Shown here one piece after another: positions 7,424 to 16,884 of a DNA stretch of 64,000 nucleotides. The notes below the pieces were generated by a model. That model was not told the origin of the DNA, made no database searches, and worked only from the letters and a program-made list of their open reading frames with translations. Source of the stretch: Bacteroidetes bacterium 47-18 (GTDB lineage: Bacteria > Bacteroidota > Bacteroidia > Chitinophagales > Chitinophagaceae); assembly GCA_001897155.1 (NCBI GenBank), contig MKSF01000013.1, positions 310,001 to 374,000 on the forward strand. The letters are read 5' to 3'. Position numbers and translations under genes: made by a program. Position 1 is the stretch's first letter; every line of letters starts with the position of its first letter.

Positions 7424-8152
7424 ATGACTACTATATCCATTTATAAGGAAGAGATTGCCGAACGAGGCTTTACCATTATACCGGACTTCTATGGTCCCGA
7501 AGCCATTGAGGCTATGACGGTATCTATTGAAACGGCCGACAGTTCTTCCGAAGCCTTCCGCAAAACTTCCGACCTTTTCGCTATCAGGCAGGTGCTGAAA
7601 ACCATTCCGGGATTGCAGGCACTGGTGTTTAACGAAAGGCTGAATCAACTGGTGCGGACCTTATTCGGTAACGGTTTCTTTACCGTAAAAAGCATTTATT
7701 TCGATAAGCCGGCAGCATCCAACTGGTATGTAGCCTATCACCAGGACCTGACTATATCTGTAGATAAAAAAGCAGCGGCTGAAGGTTTTGGTTCCTGGAC
7801 GGCCAAACAAGATCAATTTGCCGTACAGCCACCGCCGGAGATCCTTGAAAACATTTTCACGATACGTATACACCTGGATGCAACCGATGATACTAACGGC
7901 GCCTTAAAAGTAATAGAAGGCTCCCATACAGGCGGTATCCGGCGGGCTGCCACCATAGACCTGTCCACAGACAAGGAAGTAAGCTGCCACGTACCTGCCG
8001 GCGGCATTATGATCATGAAGCCTTTATTGCTCCACAGTTCCGCACGCAGCACGGGCAACAGGAAACGCCGCGTGATACATATCGAATTTTCCGACTGCGA
8101 GTTACCGGTAAACCTCAACTGGTCCGAACGGCTGGACTTACCGCTATCTTAA
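7424..8152 (+). CDS. Phytanoyl-CoA dioxygenase (PhyH) family protein
   Basis: The 242-residue protein shows the Fe(II)/2-oxoglutarate dioxygenase signature H106-x-D108 (YHQDLTIS) with the distal metal His at H204 (LLLHSSARS). Between them lies the typical IRIHLDATDDTNGALKVIEGSH core strand. Family members hydroxylate small molecules, lipids or amino-acid derivatives with 2-oxoglutarate and O2; the substrate cannot be read from the sequence. The gene stands alone on the plus strand, divergent from ogt and convergent with the FAD oxidoreductase gene 34 bp downstream. Confidence 0.88.
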   Translation: MTTISIYKEEIAERGFTIIPDFYGPEAIEAMTVSIETADSSSEAFRKTSDLFAIRQVLKTIPGLQALVFNERLNQLVRTLFGNGFFTVKSIYFDKPAASNWYVAYHQDLTISVDKKAAAEGFGSWTAKQDQFAVQPPPEILENIFTIRIHLDATDDTNGALKVIEGSHTGGIRRAATIDLSTDKEVSCHVPAGGIMIMKPLLLHSSARSTGNRKRRVIHIEFSDCELPVNLNWSERLDLPLS

Positions 8153-8186
8153 GGTAATTTCCACCGGAGCAGTCAGCAAAAATTAC

Positions 8187-9392
8187 TTAACGCCCGAAAC
8201 GGAACCATTGGGATAAAGGATGCTTCTGACCTTTCAGCCAGGCAGCGACCATTTCCATACCTGTCACGGAGAAAGTAATGCCGTTCCCTCCGAATCCCAG
8301 AACGAAGTACGCATTCTTAAAAGCAGGATGCGTGCCGATGTAAGGCAGGCCATCCTTTGTCTCCCCAAATGTACCTGCCCATACGAAATCGGTACAGAAA
8401 GGAATATCTGGTTGTATCCTTTCCACCGCCTTACGAAGCCGGCGCGCTTTCGTGGCCAGCAGCCGGTCACGTTTACGGGCACTGACAAAATCCTCATCAC
8501 CGCCGCCTATCAGCATACGGCCGTCATCGGTGGTACGCAGATAAAGATAGGGATCGGCAGTGTTCCAGACCAGCGTATCACGGAGCCTGCTGCAGACTTT
8601 CTTATCGATTTCCGAAACAATGGCATATGTACTTTTCAGCTTTACAAAATTTTCGGGGATCATCTGGCTGCTCTCATATCCTACACAGTAAATGATCTTC
8701 CTGGTCTTTATAAGCTGACCGCAGCCGGTAAGAACAGTGCTGTACCCCCTGCCGTCTGTTACGGTTTCCAGCTGCGTCCGGTCATAGATACGCAACCCCC
8801 TTTTATGGTTATAGGCCAGCAATTCATGGGCCATCCTGAAAGCATCCATACTGCCACCATGTGCAGAAAGGATACCTCCGTAGGTATGATGCAACCCGTA
8901 CCGTTCCGCTATCTCCCGTCCTGACATCCAGCTGACATCAAATCCTGCGTCCGCCCGGGCCTCCAGCTCCTGCTGCAGCCAGGGAACATCCTTTTTCAGC
9001 GCCGCGAAATACAGGGATGCCTTGGTCCTGAACCCGGATGACGACCTGATACGTTGTGAAAGCGCGTCCAACTGCTCAATAGCCTGTAAGCAGGACCGGT
9101 AAGACGCGACAGCGCCTTCTTTCCCTATCATTTCCTCGAGAAGGTACAGGGGAGTGTCTATTTCGTATTGCAGCATAGAAGTGGTGGCGGAGGTACTCCC
9201 GTTACAGATCTCCCTCCGGTCGATCAGGACCGTATCATAGCCATCTTCCATGCATTGGTGCGCGATGAGACTGCCGGTGATACCACCGCCTACCACAAGC
9301 ACGTCACAGGCTTCTTCCTGCTTCAGTGAAGGGAAGGAAGAGAGCAGCCCGTTTTTGACCAGCCAAAAAGGCTCGTTCGATTTCAGATCCAT
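8187..9392 (-). CDS. FAD-dependent oxidoreductase, DAO/GlpA-like family
   Basis: The 401-residue protein begins with a dinucleotide-binding motif VLVVGGGITGSLIAH (about 31-45) followed by an acidic ribose-binding strand (VLIDRREI). It ends with the DAO-family motif FVLGFGGNGITFS that contacts FAD near the active site. GTFGETKDGLPYIG is also typical of the family. Members oxidise amines, amino acids or glycerol-phosphate-like substrates. Here there is no Rieske extension and no linked pathway gene, so the substrate is unknown. Downstream convergence with the PhyH gene gives no functional clue. Confidence 0.88.
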   Translation of the reverse strand: MDLKSNEPFWLVKNGLLSSFPSLKQEEACDVLVVGGGITGSLIAHQCMEDGYDTVLIDRREICNGSTSATTSMLQYEIDTPLYLLEEMIGKEGAVASYRSCLQAIEQLDALSQRIRSSSGFRTKASLYFAALKKDVPWLQQELEARADAGFDVSWMSGREIAERYGLHHTYGGILSAHGGSMDAFRMAHELLAYNHKRGLRIYDRTQLETVTDGRGYSTVLTGCGQLIKTRKIIYCVGYESSQMIPENFVKLKSTYAIVSEIDKKVCSRLRDTLVWNTADPYLYLRTTDDGRMLIGGGDEDFVSARKRDRLLATKARRLRKAVERIQPDIPFCTDFVWAGTFGETKDGLPYIGTHPAFKNAYFVLGFGGNGITFSVTGMEMVAAWLKGQKHPLSQWFRFGR

Positions 9393-9470
9393 AATTGTAG
9401 ATTTATTATATCAGGCAGAGCGGGACGGTAGCGTCATCATCATCCCCTGAATGGTATGAAAGCAAGAGGG

Positions 9471-10022
9471 TTACAGGTCATCTGTAAAATGCCTTCTTTC
9501 CTTGTCCTGCGTAAACTTGCGCTGGTTATATTCGGCCGATCTGTTCCGCGCTATGGACAATGTCTGCCAGTCCGTATTCTTAAGCATCTTGGCAATAAAG
9601 ACGATCTGGCCCACATGATAGGCATAATGCGCCAGCTGGCGGTTAATGGCCTCCGTAACAGTATGCCCGTCATTCCTTACATATACTATCGTCTCCAGGT
9701 CCGCGCCGGATAACTGATCCAGTGTCTGCATCAGGCATTCCCAGCCCTCATGCCACCGCTGCATCAACTGGTTTTTATCCGCAAAAGTATTAGTAAATTC
9801 TGCATCCCGGTTGCGCCAGGGCTTCTCACCGTCAGAGGTCAGGAAATCAGTAAACCGGGACAGCATATTTCCTGCCATATGATTGACAAGAACCGCAATG
9901 CTGTTGCTTTCCTGATTATACTGCCAGAAAAGCTGCTCCGCTTCCAGTTGCTCCATACTCTTTTCTGCCAGCATCCTGTAATACCGGAACTGCTTTTTAA
10001 CGCTTTCCAAATAACTGCTCAT
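9471..10022 (-). CDS. DinB-like four-helix protein, DUF1572 family
   Basis: The 183-residue protein is predicted all-helical and carries the metal-binding His pattern of the DinB/YfiT superfamily: H48 (VLVNHMAGN), H132 and H136 (LAHYAYHVGQIVF). The DUF1572 family is defined by this layout. Biochemical roles in the superfamily include thiol-dependent S-transferases, but none can be assigned here. The gene is monocistronic by spacing, 78 bp downstream of nothing co-oriented within 150 bp. Confidence 0.85.
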   Translation of the reverse strand: MSSYLESVKKQFRYYRMLAEKSMEQLEAEQLFWQYNQESNSIAVLVNHMAGNMLSRFTDFLTSDGEKPWRNRDAEFTNTFADKNQLMQRWHEGWECLMQTLDQLSGADLETIVYVRNDGHTVTEAINRQLAHYAYHVGQIVFIAKMLKNTDWQTLSIARNRSAEYNQRKFTQDKERRHFTDDL

Positions 10023-10182
10023 AATAGGATCGTTTGTAGTGTTGATATTGTTATGAAAATCACTCCGCGGGCGTCGGTTGACATTCCGTGGCCTGCTTTG
10101 AAAGATGTATATACAACATTTAACCTCTCAGGATAGTTGACTGTGCTCCGCGATTTGTCCGGAGGCCGGACACAGCTCCCGC

Positions 10183-10614
10183 TTATGGAGCGGAAGGATT
10201 ACGAAGCTGCATCATGGTCACCAGCGAAGTAGCGGCCAGGTTTTCCATTCCCTTTGTAACGGCATACACATCCACACGGACCACTGACAGGACCTTACCA
10301 TTCTTGATAACCTGGGCTTTGGCCCTCAACTGCTCTCCTATTGCGGGACTCAGGTAATTGATCTTCAGCTCCACGGTAGTAACATAACTGTCTTTCAACT
10401 TTGCTGATACCGCGGCATAGCCGGAGGCCACGTCCACCAGCGTGGCTATGGCAGCGCCGTTAAACATACCGGCAGGCCGGGCCATAAAATCCTGCTTATC
10501 CACTTCAATCTCTATATAGCCCTGCTGCACGGATAACAGACGCGCACCGTACAGGGCCATTGTTTTGGAACGCTCAAAGCTTGCCCTTATCTGGTCTTTT
10601 CTTTCTTGATCCAT
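10183..10614 (-). CDS. PaaI/YigI-type hotdog-fold acyl-CoA thioesterase
   Basis: The 143-residue protein has the single hotdog domain of PaaI-like thioesterases, with the N-terminal catalytic region FNGAAIATLVDVASGYAA (about 50-67; the Asp and following helix are characteristic) and the strand VTTVELKINYLSPA. Members hydrolyse acyl- or aryl-CoA thioesters. There are no neighbouring phenylacetate genes, so a general CoA-recycling role is the safest reading. The EamA transporter gene follows upstream in the same direction with an 81-bp gap. Confidence 0.88.
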   Translation of the reverse strand: MDQERKDQIRASFERSKTMALYGARLLSVQQGYIEIEVDKQDFMARPAGMFNGAAIATLVDVASGYAAVSAKLKDSYVTTVELKINYLSPAIGEQLRAKAQVIKNGKVLSVVRVDVYAVTKGMENLAATSLVTMMQLRNPSAP

Positions 10615-10695
10615 AATTTCACAATTATATTGTACCCGTCAAAAATCGGCAAAAACAACGAATAACATCATTGTCAACGCTTCCGGCATTTCAGC

Positions 10696-11619
10696 TTATG
10701 ATTGTCCGTTGCCGGCCGGCTTCCTGTACTGCTTATATCCCCTGTTGATAAAATACACCCCGCTCAGCGCTGTCAGCAATGCAAGAAAGGTGAGCCACGT
10801 CAGCTCTTCCGACAGCCACCAGTAGCCCAGCAGCAGCGCAATAAAAGGATTGATATAGGCATATAGGGAGGCCACGCCTACCGGCAGCCTGGATAAAGCA
10901 TATACAAAGCTGCTGTAAGCAAGGATGGACCCGAAGACCACGAGATAAACCATTGCCCATATGCTATCGGCAGATACCGTTTTAAGCTCGGAGTAATCGT
11001 CCAGGAAAGGGCTCATCAGGAGCAGCATGACACCGCCACTGAACATCTGCAGGGCAGCATTGGTCAGCACATTGGCAGAGGATGGCTTCTGTTTGGCATA
11101 TACGCTGCCCGCCGCCCAGGCCAGGCAGGCCCCGAAGCATACCAGCATACCCGTCAGGTATTCCGGCCGCACCAGGTCTTTCAAGTTATCCCGGAATATC
11201 AGCACAATACCGGCACATCCCAACAGCAGCCCGGCTATTATCAGGCCGTTAGGACGCCTCCTGTCGGCGCCGCTGGCATAGTTAACGCCCACCACATACA
11301 CCGGCAGGATAGACACGATCAGCGCTGCAAGACCACTCGGGATATACCGTTCCGCCCAACCGATCACTCCATTCCCCAATGCGATCATCAATATGCCCGG
11401 TACGGACTGGTGCAGCAGGTCGGCTCTGGTAAACTTAAGTTGGCCCAGCAGCTTCAGTATTACCAGCAATATCACCCCTGCCAGGGCCTGCCGGACCCCT
11501 GAGAATAAAAACGGGGGAAAGGTTTCGACCCCGATACGCAGGGCGAAATAAGTAGTGCCCCATACTACGCTCACGATCGCCAGGGCAATGTAAGCCTTCC
11601 ATAAACTGCGGTCCTGCAT
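10696..11619 (-). CDS. EamA (DMT superfamily) transporter
   Basis: The 307-residue protein has about ten membrane helices arranged as two EamA repeats. The first contains VWGTTYFALRIGVETFPPFLFSG-type sequence (split here: VWGTTYFALRIG, then PPFLFSGVRQ) and the second SLYAYINPFIALLLGY. DMT-family proteins export metabolites or drugs; the substrate is not predictable. The start MQDRSLWKAYIALAIVS places the first helix at the N-terminus as expected. Downstream, 81 bp away, lies the thioesterase gene. Confidence 0.9.
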   Translation of the reverse strand: MQDRSLWKAYIALAIVSVVWGTTYFALRIGVETFPPFLFSGVRQALAGVILLVILKLLGQLKFTRADLLHQSVPGILMIALGNGVIGWAERYIPSGLAALIVSILPVYVVGVNYASGADRRRPNGLIIAGLLLGCAGIVLIFRDNLKDLVRPEYLTGMLVCFGACLAWAAGSVYAKQKPSSANVLTNAALQMFSGGVMLLLMSPFLDDYSELKTVSADSIWAMVYLVVFGSILAYSSFVYALSRLPVGVASLYAYINPFIALLLGYWWLSEELTWLTFLALLTALSGVYFINRGYKQYRKPAGNGQS

Positions 11620-11872
11620 GAAAATTATTTAAAATACAAATAACGCAAGAATAAAGCTAAAATACAGATACGATGTTGTTATTTTTAACAGGATTTGGCT
11701 GACAATAGCCTAGCAAATTTTTTATTCCTGACCGGAAGCCCTTTCCGGTGAAATCACACCACCCGGACAGCCTGTTAAAATACAATAAAAGTATAAGATT
11801 GTGCCGCGCTGCCAACTTTTTGGGCCGTATATGTGTTTAAACCATATTGATTTCTCTAAAAACGGCAATACA

Positions 11873-12427
11873 ATGGACAATAAAAAAATAGGTATTTTCA
11901 TCGGCAGCCTCCGGGAGGCCTCCTATTCCAGAAAAATAGCACAGGCGGTCATAGAGATGGCACCTGAAGGGTTCGAGTTTAAAATCATTGAGATAGGACA
12001 GCTGCCTTTATATAACCAGGATTACGACGATCATAATAAAGTACCTGAGAGCTATACCCCTTTCAGGAAAGCGGTAAAGGCTCTTGACGGGGTAATCTTC
12101 ATCACGCCGGAATACAACCGTTCCGTACCGGCCGTACTGAAAAACGCGCTGGATGTGGGCTCCCGCCCTTACGGACAAAATGCCTGGGACAACAAACCAG
12201 GTGCTGTGTTCAGCAGCTCACCCGGTCATATCTCCGGGTTCGGCGCCAACCATCACCTGAGGCAGAGCCTTGTCTTTCTCAATATACCGGTCATGCAGCA
12301 GCCGGAAGTATATATTGCCTCTGTACAGAAAGAAATAGACGATGACGGGAAACTGTCGGATACCAGCCGTGAATTCCTTGAAAAAGCAGTAAAGGCTTAT
12401 ATAGCCTGGTTCGAGAGACTTACCTGA
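11873..12427 (+). CDS. NADPH-dependent FMN reductase family protein
   Basis: The 184-residue flavodoxin-like protein has the FMN phosphate-binding loop GSLREASYSRKIA near the N-terminus and the motif TPEYNRSVPAVLKNALD that defines the NADPH-dependent FMN/quinone/chromate reductase family. I chose ATG 11873 (MDNKKIGIF) because the upstream in-frame extension of 24 residues precedes the first beta strand without family similarity. It reduces FMN, quinones or azo compounds with NAD(P)H. The next gene starts 38 bp downstream in the same direction, so the two may be co-transcribed. Confidence 0.9.
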   Translation: MDNKKIGIFIGSLREASYSRKIAQAVIEMAPEGFEFKIIEIGQLPLYNQDYDDHNKVPESYTPFRKAVKALDGVIFITPEYNRSVPAVLKNALDVGSRPYGQNAWDNKPGAVFSSSPGHISGFGANHHLRQSLVFLNIPVMQQPEVYIASVQKEIDDDGKLSDTSREFLEKAVKAYIAWFERLT

Positions 12428-12465
12428 TAAACCTTCATTATACAAAACAATCAATCACAGATCAT

Positions 12466-13236
12466 ATGAGCAGACAACAATATCTTCATCAATTCCGTTC
12501 CCTGCATCAGCAGTCCACGCCTTTTCTCCTGGGTAATGTATGGGATGCCTATACCGCCAGGCTCGCAGAGCAGGCCGGCTATAAAGCGCTGGGCTCCTCC
12601 AGCCATGCCATTGCATTCACGCTGGGATATGAAGACGGTGAAAATATCAGCTTCAAGGAGCTATTTTTTGTAGTGAAACGTATTCTCGCCAGTGTGAGCA
12701 TTCCCGTGTCAGTGGATTTTGAGGCGGGGTATTCGGAAGATCCCTCCGAAGTGGCTGCTTATGTAAAGCAACTGGCAGATGCCGGGGTAGTAGGCATCAA
12801 CCTGGAAGACGGCATAGTAAAAGACGGCGAAAGAGTGCTGGAAAGCGCCGACCAGTTGGCCGATAAGATCAGGGCTATAAAGTCCGTGACCGACATCTTC
12901 ATCAATGCACGCACCGATACTTATACCACCAGGGTATCTGACCCGCTGGAGACATCCGTGGAACGGGCCCTGAAATACCAGGAGGCCGGGGCAGACGGGA
13001 TATTTGTACCGCTTATAGAGCACACATCCGACATCCAGGCATTCACAGAAAAGGTGACCATACCGCTCAACGTATTTGTAACCACCAGCCTGCCTGATTT
13101 TGAAACCCTGGGTAACCTGGGTGTAAAACGCATCAGCCATGGGGCTAAGCAGTATGAGCAACTGATGAAAAAATCGGAATATATATTCAAGGATTTCTTC
13201 CGCAACAAGAATTACAGCACCATATTAGGCAGCTAA
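12466..13236 (+). CDS. Isocitrate lyase/phosphoenolpyruvate mutase family protein
   Basis: The 256-residue protein is a TIM-barrel of the PEP mutase/isocitrate lyase superfamily. Mg2+-binding acidic residues are in VSVDFEAGYS (D84, E86) and in GINLEDG, and INARTDTY follows as in the family. The KKCGH motif of true isocitrate lyases is absent, so glyoxylate-shunt activity is unlikely. Carboxyphosphonoenolpyruvate phosphonomutase-like or 2-methylisocitrate-lyase-like C-C or P-C bond chemistry is possible. It follows the FMN reductase gene by 38 bp. Confidence 0.85.
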   Translation: MSRQQYLHQFRSLHQQSTPFLLGNVWDAYTARLAEQAGYKALGSSSHAIAFTLGYEDGENISFKELFFVVKRILASVSIPVSVDFEAGYSEDPSEVAAYVKQLADAGVVGINLEDGIVKDGERVLESADQLADKIRAIKSVTDIFINARTDTYTTRVSDPLETSVERALKYQEAGADGIFVPLIEHTSDIQAFTEKVTIPLNVFVTTSLPDFETLGNLGVKRISHGAKQYEQLMKKSEYIFKDFFRNKNYSTILGS

Positions 13237-13343
13237 AAGACTACCTGTCCGGCACATGCATGCTCCGGTAGGTTTACAAGCGCAAGCAAGGCAGGATGTA
13301 ATGATATAATTTACCTTAAGCTGGTCTCACAGAATTTTTAGCA

Positions 13344-13757
13344 TCATTTATTTTTCAGGGCTATACGTCCTGCCAGCCAGGCCATAGGGAAATAAGCGCC
13401 CACAAGATCAACAACCGTGTACCAGACCGGGGACGGCAGCATACAGACGCTTGCAAGTCCGCCGGCAAAGAAACATATGCCGATCACCCAGGCAAACATC
13501 ATTTTACGGCTGGCAGCGATCAAGGCTGCCAAGAGGGCCCCGGTAAAAGTACCTGCCGCATGAGCCAGGAAGGGAAAGATAAAATGCCGTGGCTGTAATA
13601 AAGGCATAGCAGCTTTCAGTCCTTCGGGAGTCGTGACATCCGCACCTTCCGGAGCAGGGATCACAGCGCCGCCCAGCATCACAAGGCCCATATTTACGGC
13701 ACTGCCTACAGCAAGACCGATAACAACGGCCAGGATATTTCTAAGGATCGGGTGCAT
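13344..13757 (-). CDS. Small four-helix membrane protein, unknown function
   Basis: The 137-residue protein has four hydrophobic segments (about 7-30, 58-80, 87-107 and 111-131) with a polar loop between the first two (PAPEGADVTTPEGLKAAMPL). It resembles Bacteroidota hypothetical membrane proteins with an N-terminal AVVIGLAVGSAVNMG glycine-zipper-like helix. No catalytic motif is seen. The gene stands alone, convergent with the PEP mutase-like gene. Confidence 0.7.
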   Translation of the reverse strand: MHPILRNILAVVIGLAVGSAVNMGLVMLGGAVIPAPEGADVTTPEGLKAAMPLLQPRHFIFPFLAHAAGTFTGALLAALIAASRKMMFAWVIGICFFAGGLASVCMLPSPVWYTVVDLVGAYFPMAWLAGRIALKNK

Positions 13758-13985
13758 ATTTTTATAATTTAAAGATCAGAGATTCAGAATATTGCCTCTT
13801 ACCTGCCGAACTGCTCTCTACAGCGTACTTACAGAACAGCGCCCGGCATTTCCAAAAATAGAAAGTATATCCATAAAAACAATATATCTCCGGCATAAAT
13901 TCTTCCTGTCATTTCCTGCATCCCCGCATACCGGTACTGAACGGTATTACAAACCACACGTTTGTGCCCTGGCACAGCCAACTAC

Positions 13986-15026
13986 CTATTCATCATTCAG
14001 GAACTGCCTGATCCGGTTGTAATAAGCATCTTCCTGCTCCGTTGCTATATTATGCCCGGCACCCTCGATGATCTCCAGCCGGCAGTGCTGCAGTAGTTCA
14101 AGATATTCGGTTACATATCCCCAGGGCTGGTTATCATATTGTCCTCTCAGGATCAATACCGGGGTCGTCACTTTTCTAAGGCGTGCCCGCGGGTCCGGTG
14201 TGCTGCTGAAGCTGAGCGCCGTCATCTGCTGCGCATAATACCCACCACCTCCCTTATCCGGGAGAGCATGGGCCGTATCTTTTACTGTGGATCTATTCAG
14301 TCCATTATTGAGCAGGGTCTGAAAATCGTCGGCTTCAGCATCGGGGACCAGCTTATATCCGAACCAGCCTGCTAGCAGGGAAGCGGCTTGCATACGACCG
14401 TTCTGTACCTGCTCAACAGCCATGGCATTGGTCACTACCGGCGGCCTGAGATCCAGGCTGTCCGGAGGGATGACTGTTGCCAATGCCCGGTTGACCGGGA
14501 TAACAGGTCCCGGGCCTGTCAGGATAACCTTACTTACCTTGTCGGGATGATCGGCAAGGAACAGGGCAGCCAGGATAGCGCCCCAGGATTGTCCTATCAG
14601 GATCACCTTGCCCGAGCCTGTCTGCTCCACGATAGCCGCCAGGTCTTTCTTATGCCGTACAGCCGTATATTCCCTGATATCGTACAGCCGCTTCGACAAT
14701 CCGCTTCCTACCTGGTCGTAGAGATATACATCATATCCTTCATCTGCCAGGGTCTGCATAGACTGCACCAGCCTTTCGGAGATATAGCCCCCGGGGCCAC
14801 CCTGCAGGAAAATAACGGGATAGGGCTGCTTATTGCCTTTAGCCGGCAGAAAATTATATGCGATCTGGGAACCGGTAGATAATTTCCAGTAGGCAGTACC
14901 GGCCCGCGCTTTCATCCGGCTTACCGGGTAATGCCTCGGCACCAGTATCCATAGCAGGATACCGGCAGCGCACAGCAATAAAAACAGCAACAGGAACTTT
15001 CCGGGACCCGGTCTTTTACCTTTCAT
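13986..15026 (-). CDS. Membrane-anchored alpha/beta hydrolase, prolyl aminopeptidase-like
   Basis: The 346-residue protein has an N-terminal hydrophobic anchor (about 10-29) and then an alpha/beta-hydrolase fold. The oxyanion-hole region is LQGGPGGYIS (75-84), the nucleophile elbow GQSWGA has S147, and the C-terminal catalytic His lies in EGAGHNIAT. The GGPG motif and GQSWG elbow resemble peptidase family S33 (proline iminopeptidase). Substrate specificity cannot be assigned. An inner-membrane anchor or uncleaved signal suggests an extracytoplasmic hydrolase. Confidence 0.82.
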   Translation of the reverse strand: MKGKRPGPGKFLLLFLLLCAAGILLWILVPRHYPVSRMKARAGTAYWKLSTGSQIAYNFLPAKGNKQPYPVIFLQGGPGGYISERLVQSMQTLADEGYDVYLYDQVGSGLSKRLYDIREYTAVRHKKDLAAIVEQTGSGKVILIGQSWGAILAALFLADHPDKVSKVILTGPGPVIPVNRALATVIPPDSLDLRPPVVTNAMAVEQVQNGRMQAASLLAGWFGYKLVPDAEADDFQTLLNNGLNRSTVKDTAHALPDKGGGGYYAQQMTALSFSSTPDPRARLRKVTTPVLILRGQYDNQPWGYVTEYLELLQHCRLEIIEGAGHNIATEQEDAYYNRIRQFLNDE

Positions 15027-15407
15027 CAGTTAAGCTTATTATTTTGATGTTGTATTATCTCTTGCTGCAGCCTACAATATCCAGGCTTTTTCAGGCCCGG
15101 GCTTTCAAAATATTGTACACTGCCGCCGGTGTGCTCCGGGCCAGCATTTTATAGGGACAGGATCATTACGGCATAGAACACCGGCATAAAATACCGGCCA
15201 TGGCCATCATTAACGAAAATAGTAAAAAAAACAGATGTAACCATCAGTGACAGTGAACAGCCTGCAGCCATTGCGCCGGTAAATACCGTTGCTGACGACA
15301 GCAGGAGATCCGTTTATAAAGGCCGGGACCTTATAATCTTTCAACCATTATATAAAAGGCACCAGATACCGCAGCTGCTTTCTGATGCTTATCCGGTGTA
15401 CTCTTTT
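15027..15407. other. Gene-free stretch of about 380 bp
   Basis: I see no coding sequence, RNA gene or clear hairpin here. The stretch lies upstream of the alpha/beta hydrolase gene and downstream of the acyl-CoA dehydrogenase gene, so it should hold the hydrolase promoter, but no good TAnnTTTG box was found. Confidence 0.4.
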
Positions 15408-16766
15408 TTAAACAAAAGCGCTGAAGCCGGTGATGGCCCTCCCTACGATCAGCGAATTGATCTCTTTGGTACCTTCGTAGGAATAGATCGCTTCCGCATC
15501 CGCCACAAACCGGGCAACATCATATTCCAGCAGGATACCGTTACCTCCCATTACCTCCCTAGCCCGCGATACGATATCACGGGTCCGGAGCGTGCAGAAG
15601 ACTTTCGCCAGAGAGGCATGCTCATCTTTAAGTATACCCGCGTCCTGCATCTCCGACAGCCGGAAGACCATGGTCTGCATAGCAGTGAGGTTGGACAACA
15701 TTTCTACCAGGTGACCCTGGATCATCTGGAAGGAGGCTATCGGCTTACCGAACTGCTTTCTCTTACGGGTATAATCCAGGGCGCTTTCATAGGCTCCCCG
15801 TGCACAGCCGGCCGCCATCCAGGCCACGCCGGCCCTTGTCATCCTCAGGATATTGGCCGTATCTTTAAAGCTGTTGGCATGCTGCAGCCTTGCCTCTTCC
15901 TTCACCACGCAGTCCGTAAGCGTGATCAGACCGTTCTGCACGATCCGAAGCGCCATCTTACCTTTGATCTTTTCCACGCGAAAGCCCGGGTTGTCTTTTT
16001 CTACAATGAATCCCCTGACCTCGCCATCCTCCACATCTCTTGCCCAGATAATGATGATATCGGCAAAAGTGGCGTTCCCTATCCACTTCTTCTCCCCGTT
16101 CAGCACCCAGCCCTCCGGCGTGTTCCTGCAGGTAACCGTAAGGCCTCCCGCAGCCCCGGAACCTACTTCCGGTTCGGTAAGGCCGAAGGCCCCTATTACT
16201 TCCAGGCGCTGCATAGCAGGCAGCCACCGGGCTTTCTGCTCCTCAGATCCGCATATATAGATCGACCCCATAGCCAGGCCCGACTGCACTCCGAAGAAGG
16301 TAGCGATAGAAGCATCTATCCTGGCCATCTCCATGGCGATGACCCCTTCCATCACAAAGGACAGTCCCGGGCAGCCATATCCCTTGTAGGTAACCCCGCA
16401 TATATCCAGGGCGCGCATCTTATCTATCAGCTCAAAGGGGAATTCGTCGTGCAGCCAGTAATGATTGACCAGGGGCTTTACCTCCTTTTCCATGAATGCC
16501 CTGACCTTTAGCTGTATGGCTCTTTCTTCCGGCGTAAGCGTATGGTAAACATCATAAAAATCACCATCAATGGGCGGCAGGGCTTTCTTTGAGGTACCCG
16601 GCGACAGCATAGCCGTCAGGTGCCGGAGCTGCTTTTCATCCAACGCGGCAAATTGTTGCATCAGCTGCGGCAGATCCACTTTTGCGGCAATAGCAGCCAG
16701 CTGGTCAAAATCAATATTCCTGAACAGTGCAATAGCCTGCTTTATTTTTGAAAATGTATGGCCCAT
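15408..16766 (-). CDS. Acyl-CoA dehydrogenase, glutaryl-CoA dehydrogenase-like
   Basis: The 452-residue flavoprotein has the acyl-CoA dehydrogenase domain order: helical N-domain, FAD-binding middle domain with FGLTEPEVGSGAAGG and WIGNATFADI, and helical C-domain. The catalytic Glu is in YSYEGTKEINSLIVGRAITG, the form seen in glutaryl-CoA dehydrogenases. The N-terminus has about 50 extra residues compared with typical enzymes. It would oxidise a CoA thioester in lysine/tryptophan-type degradation, passing electrons to ETF. No partner pathway genes are adjacent. The long plus-strand frame opposite this gene is an antisense artefact. Confidence 0.88.
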   Translation of the reverse strand: MGHTFSKIKQAIALFRNIDFDQLAAIAAKVDLPQLMQQFAALDEKQLRHLTAMLSPGTSKKALPPIDGDFYDVYHTLTPEERAIQLKVRAFMEKEVKPLVNHYWLHDEFPFELIDKMRALDICGVTYKGYGCPGLSFVMEGVIAMEMARIDASIATFFGVQSGLAMGSIYICGSEEQKARWLPAMQRLEVIGAFGLTEPEVGSGAAGGLTVTCRNTPEGWVLNGEKKWIGNATFADIIIIWARDVEDGEVRGFIVEKDNPGFRVEKIKGKMALRIVQNGLITLTDCVVKEEARLQHANSFKDTANILRMTRAGVAWMAAGCARGAYESALDYTRKRKQFGKPIASFQMIQGHLVEMLSNLTAMQTMVFRLSEMQDAGILKDEHASLAKVFCTLRTRDIVSRAREVMGGNGILLEYDVARFVADAEAIYSYEGTKEINSLIVGRAITGFSAFV

Positions 16767-16884
16767 AACAGTGCTTTTAAGTTACAGCCTATTTAACAAA
16801 ATTCAGCCGCCAGGGTTGACTACCGGCTTACTCGGCTTGGTACCCGGTAAAGCAGTTGAGCATTGTTAGCAGATTTTTTTCATC

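Noticed and set aside
12466-13236. Annotation as true isocitrate lyase
   Set aside because: The catalytic KKCGH motif is missing and the protein is much shorter than aceA products.
15396-16511. 371-codon plus-strand frame opposite the acyl-CoA dehydrogenase gene
   Set aside because: Shadow of a strong gene; residue composition is artefactual and no family similarity is seen.
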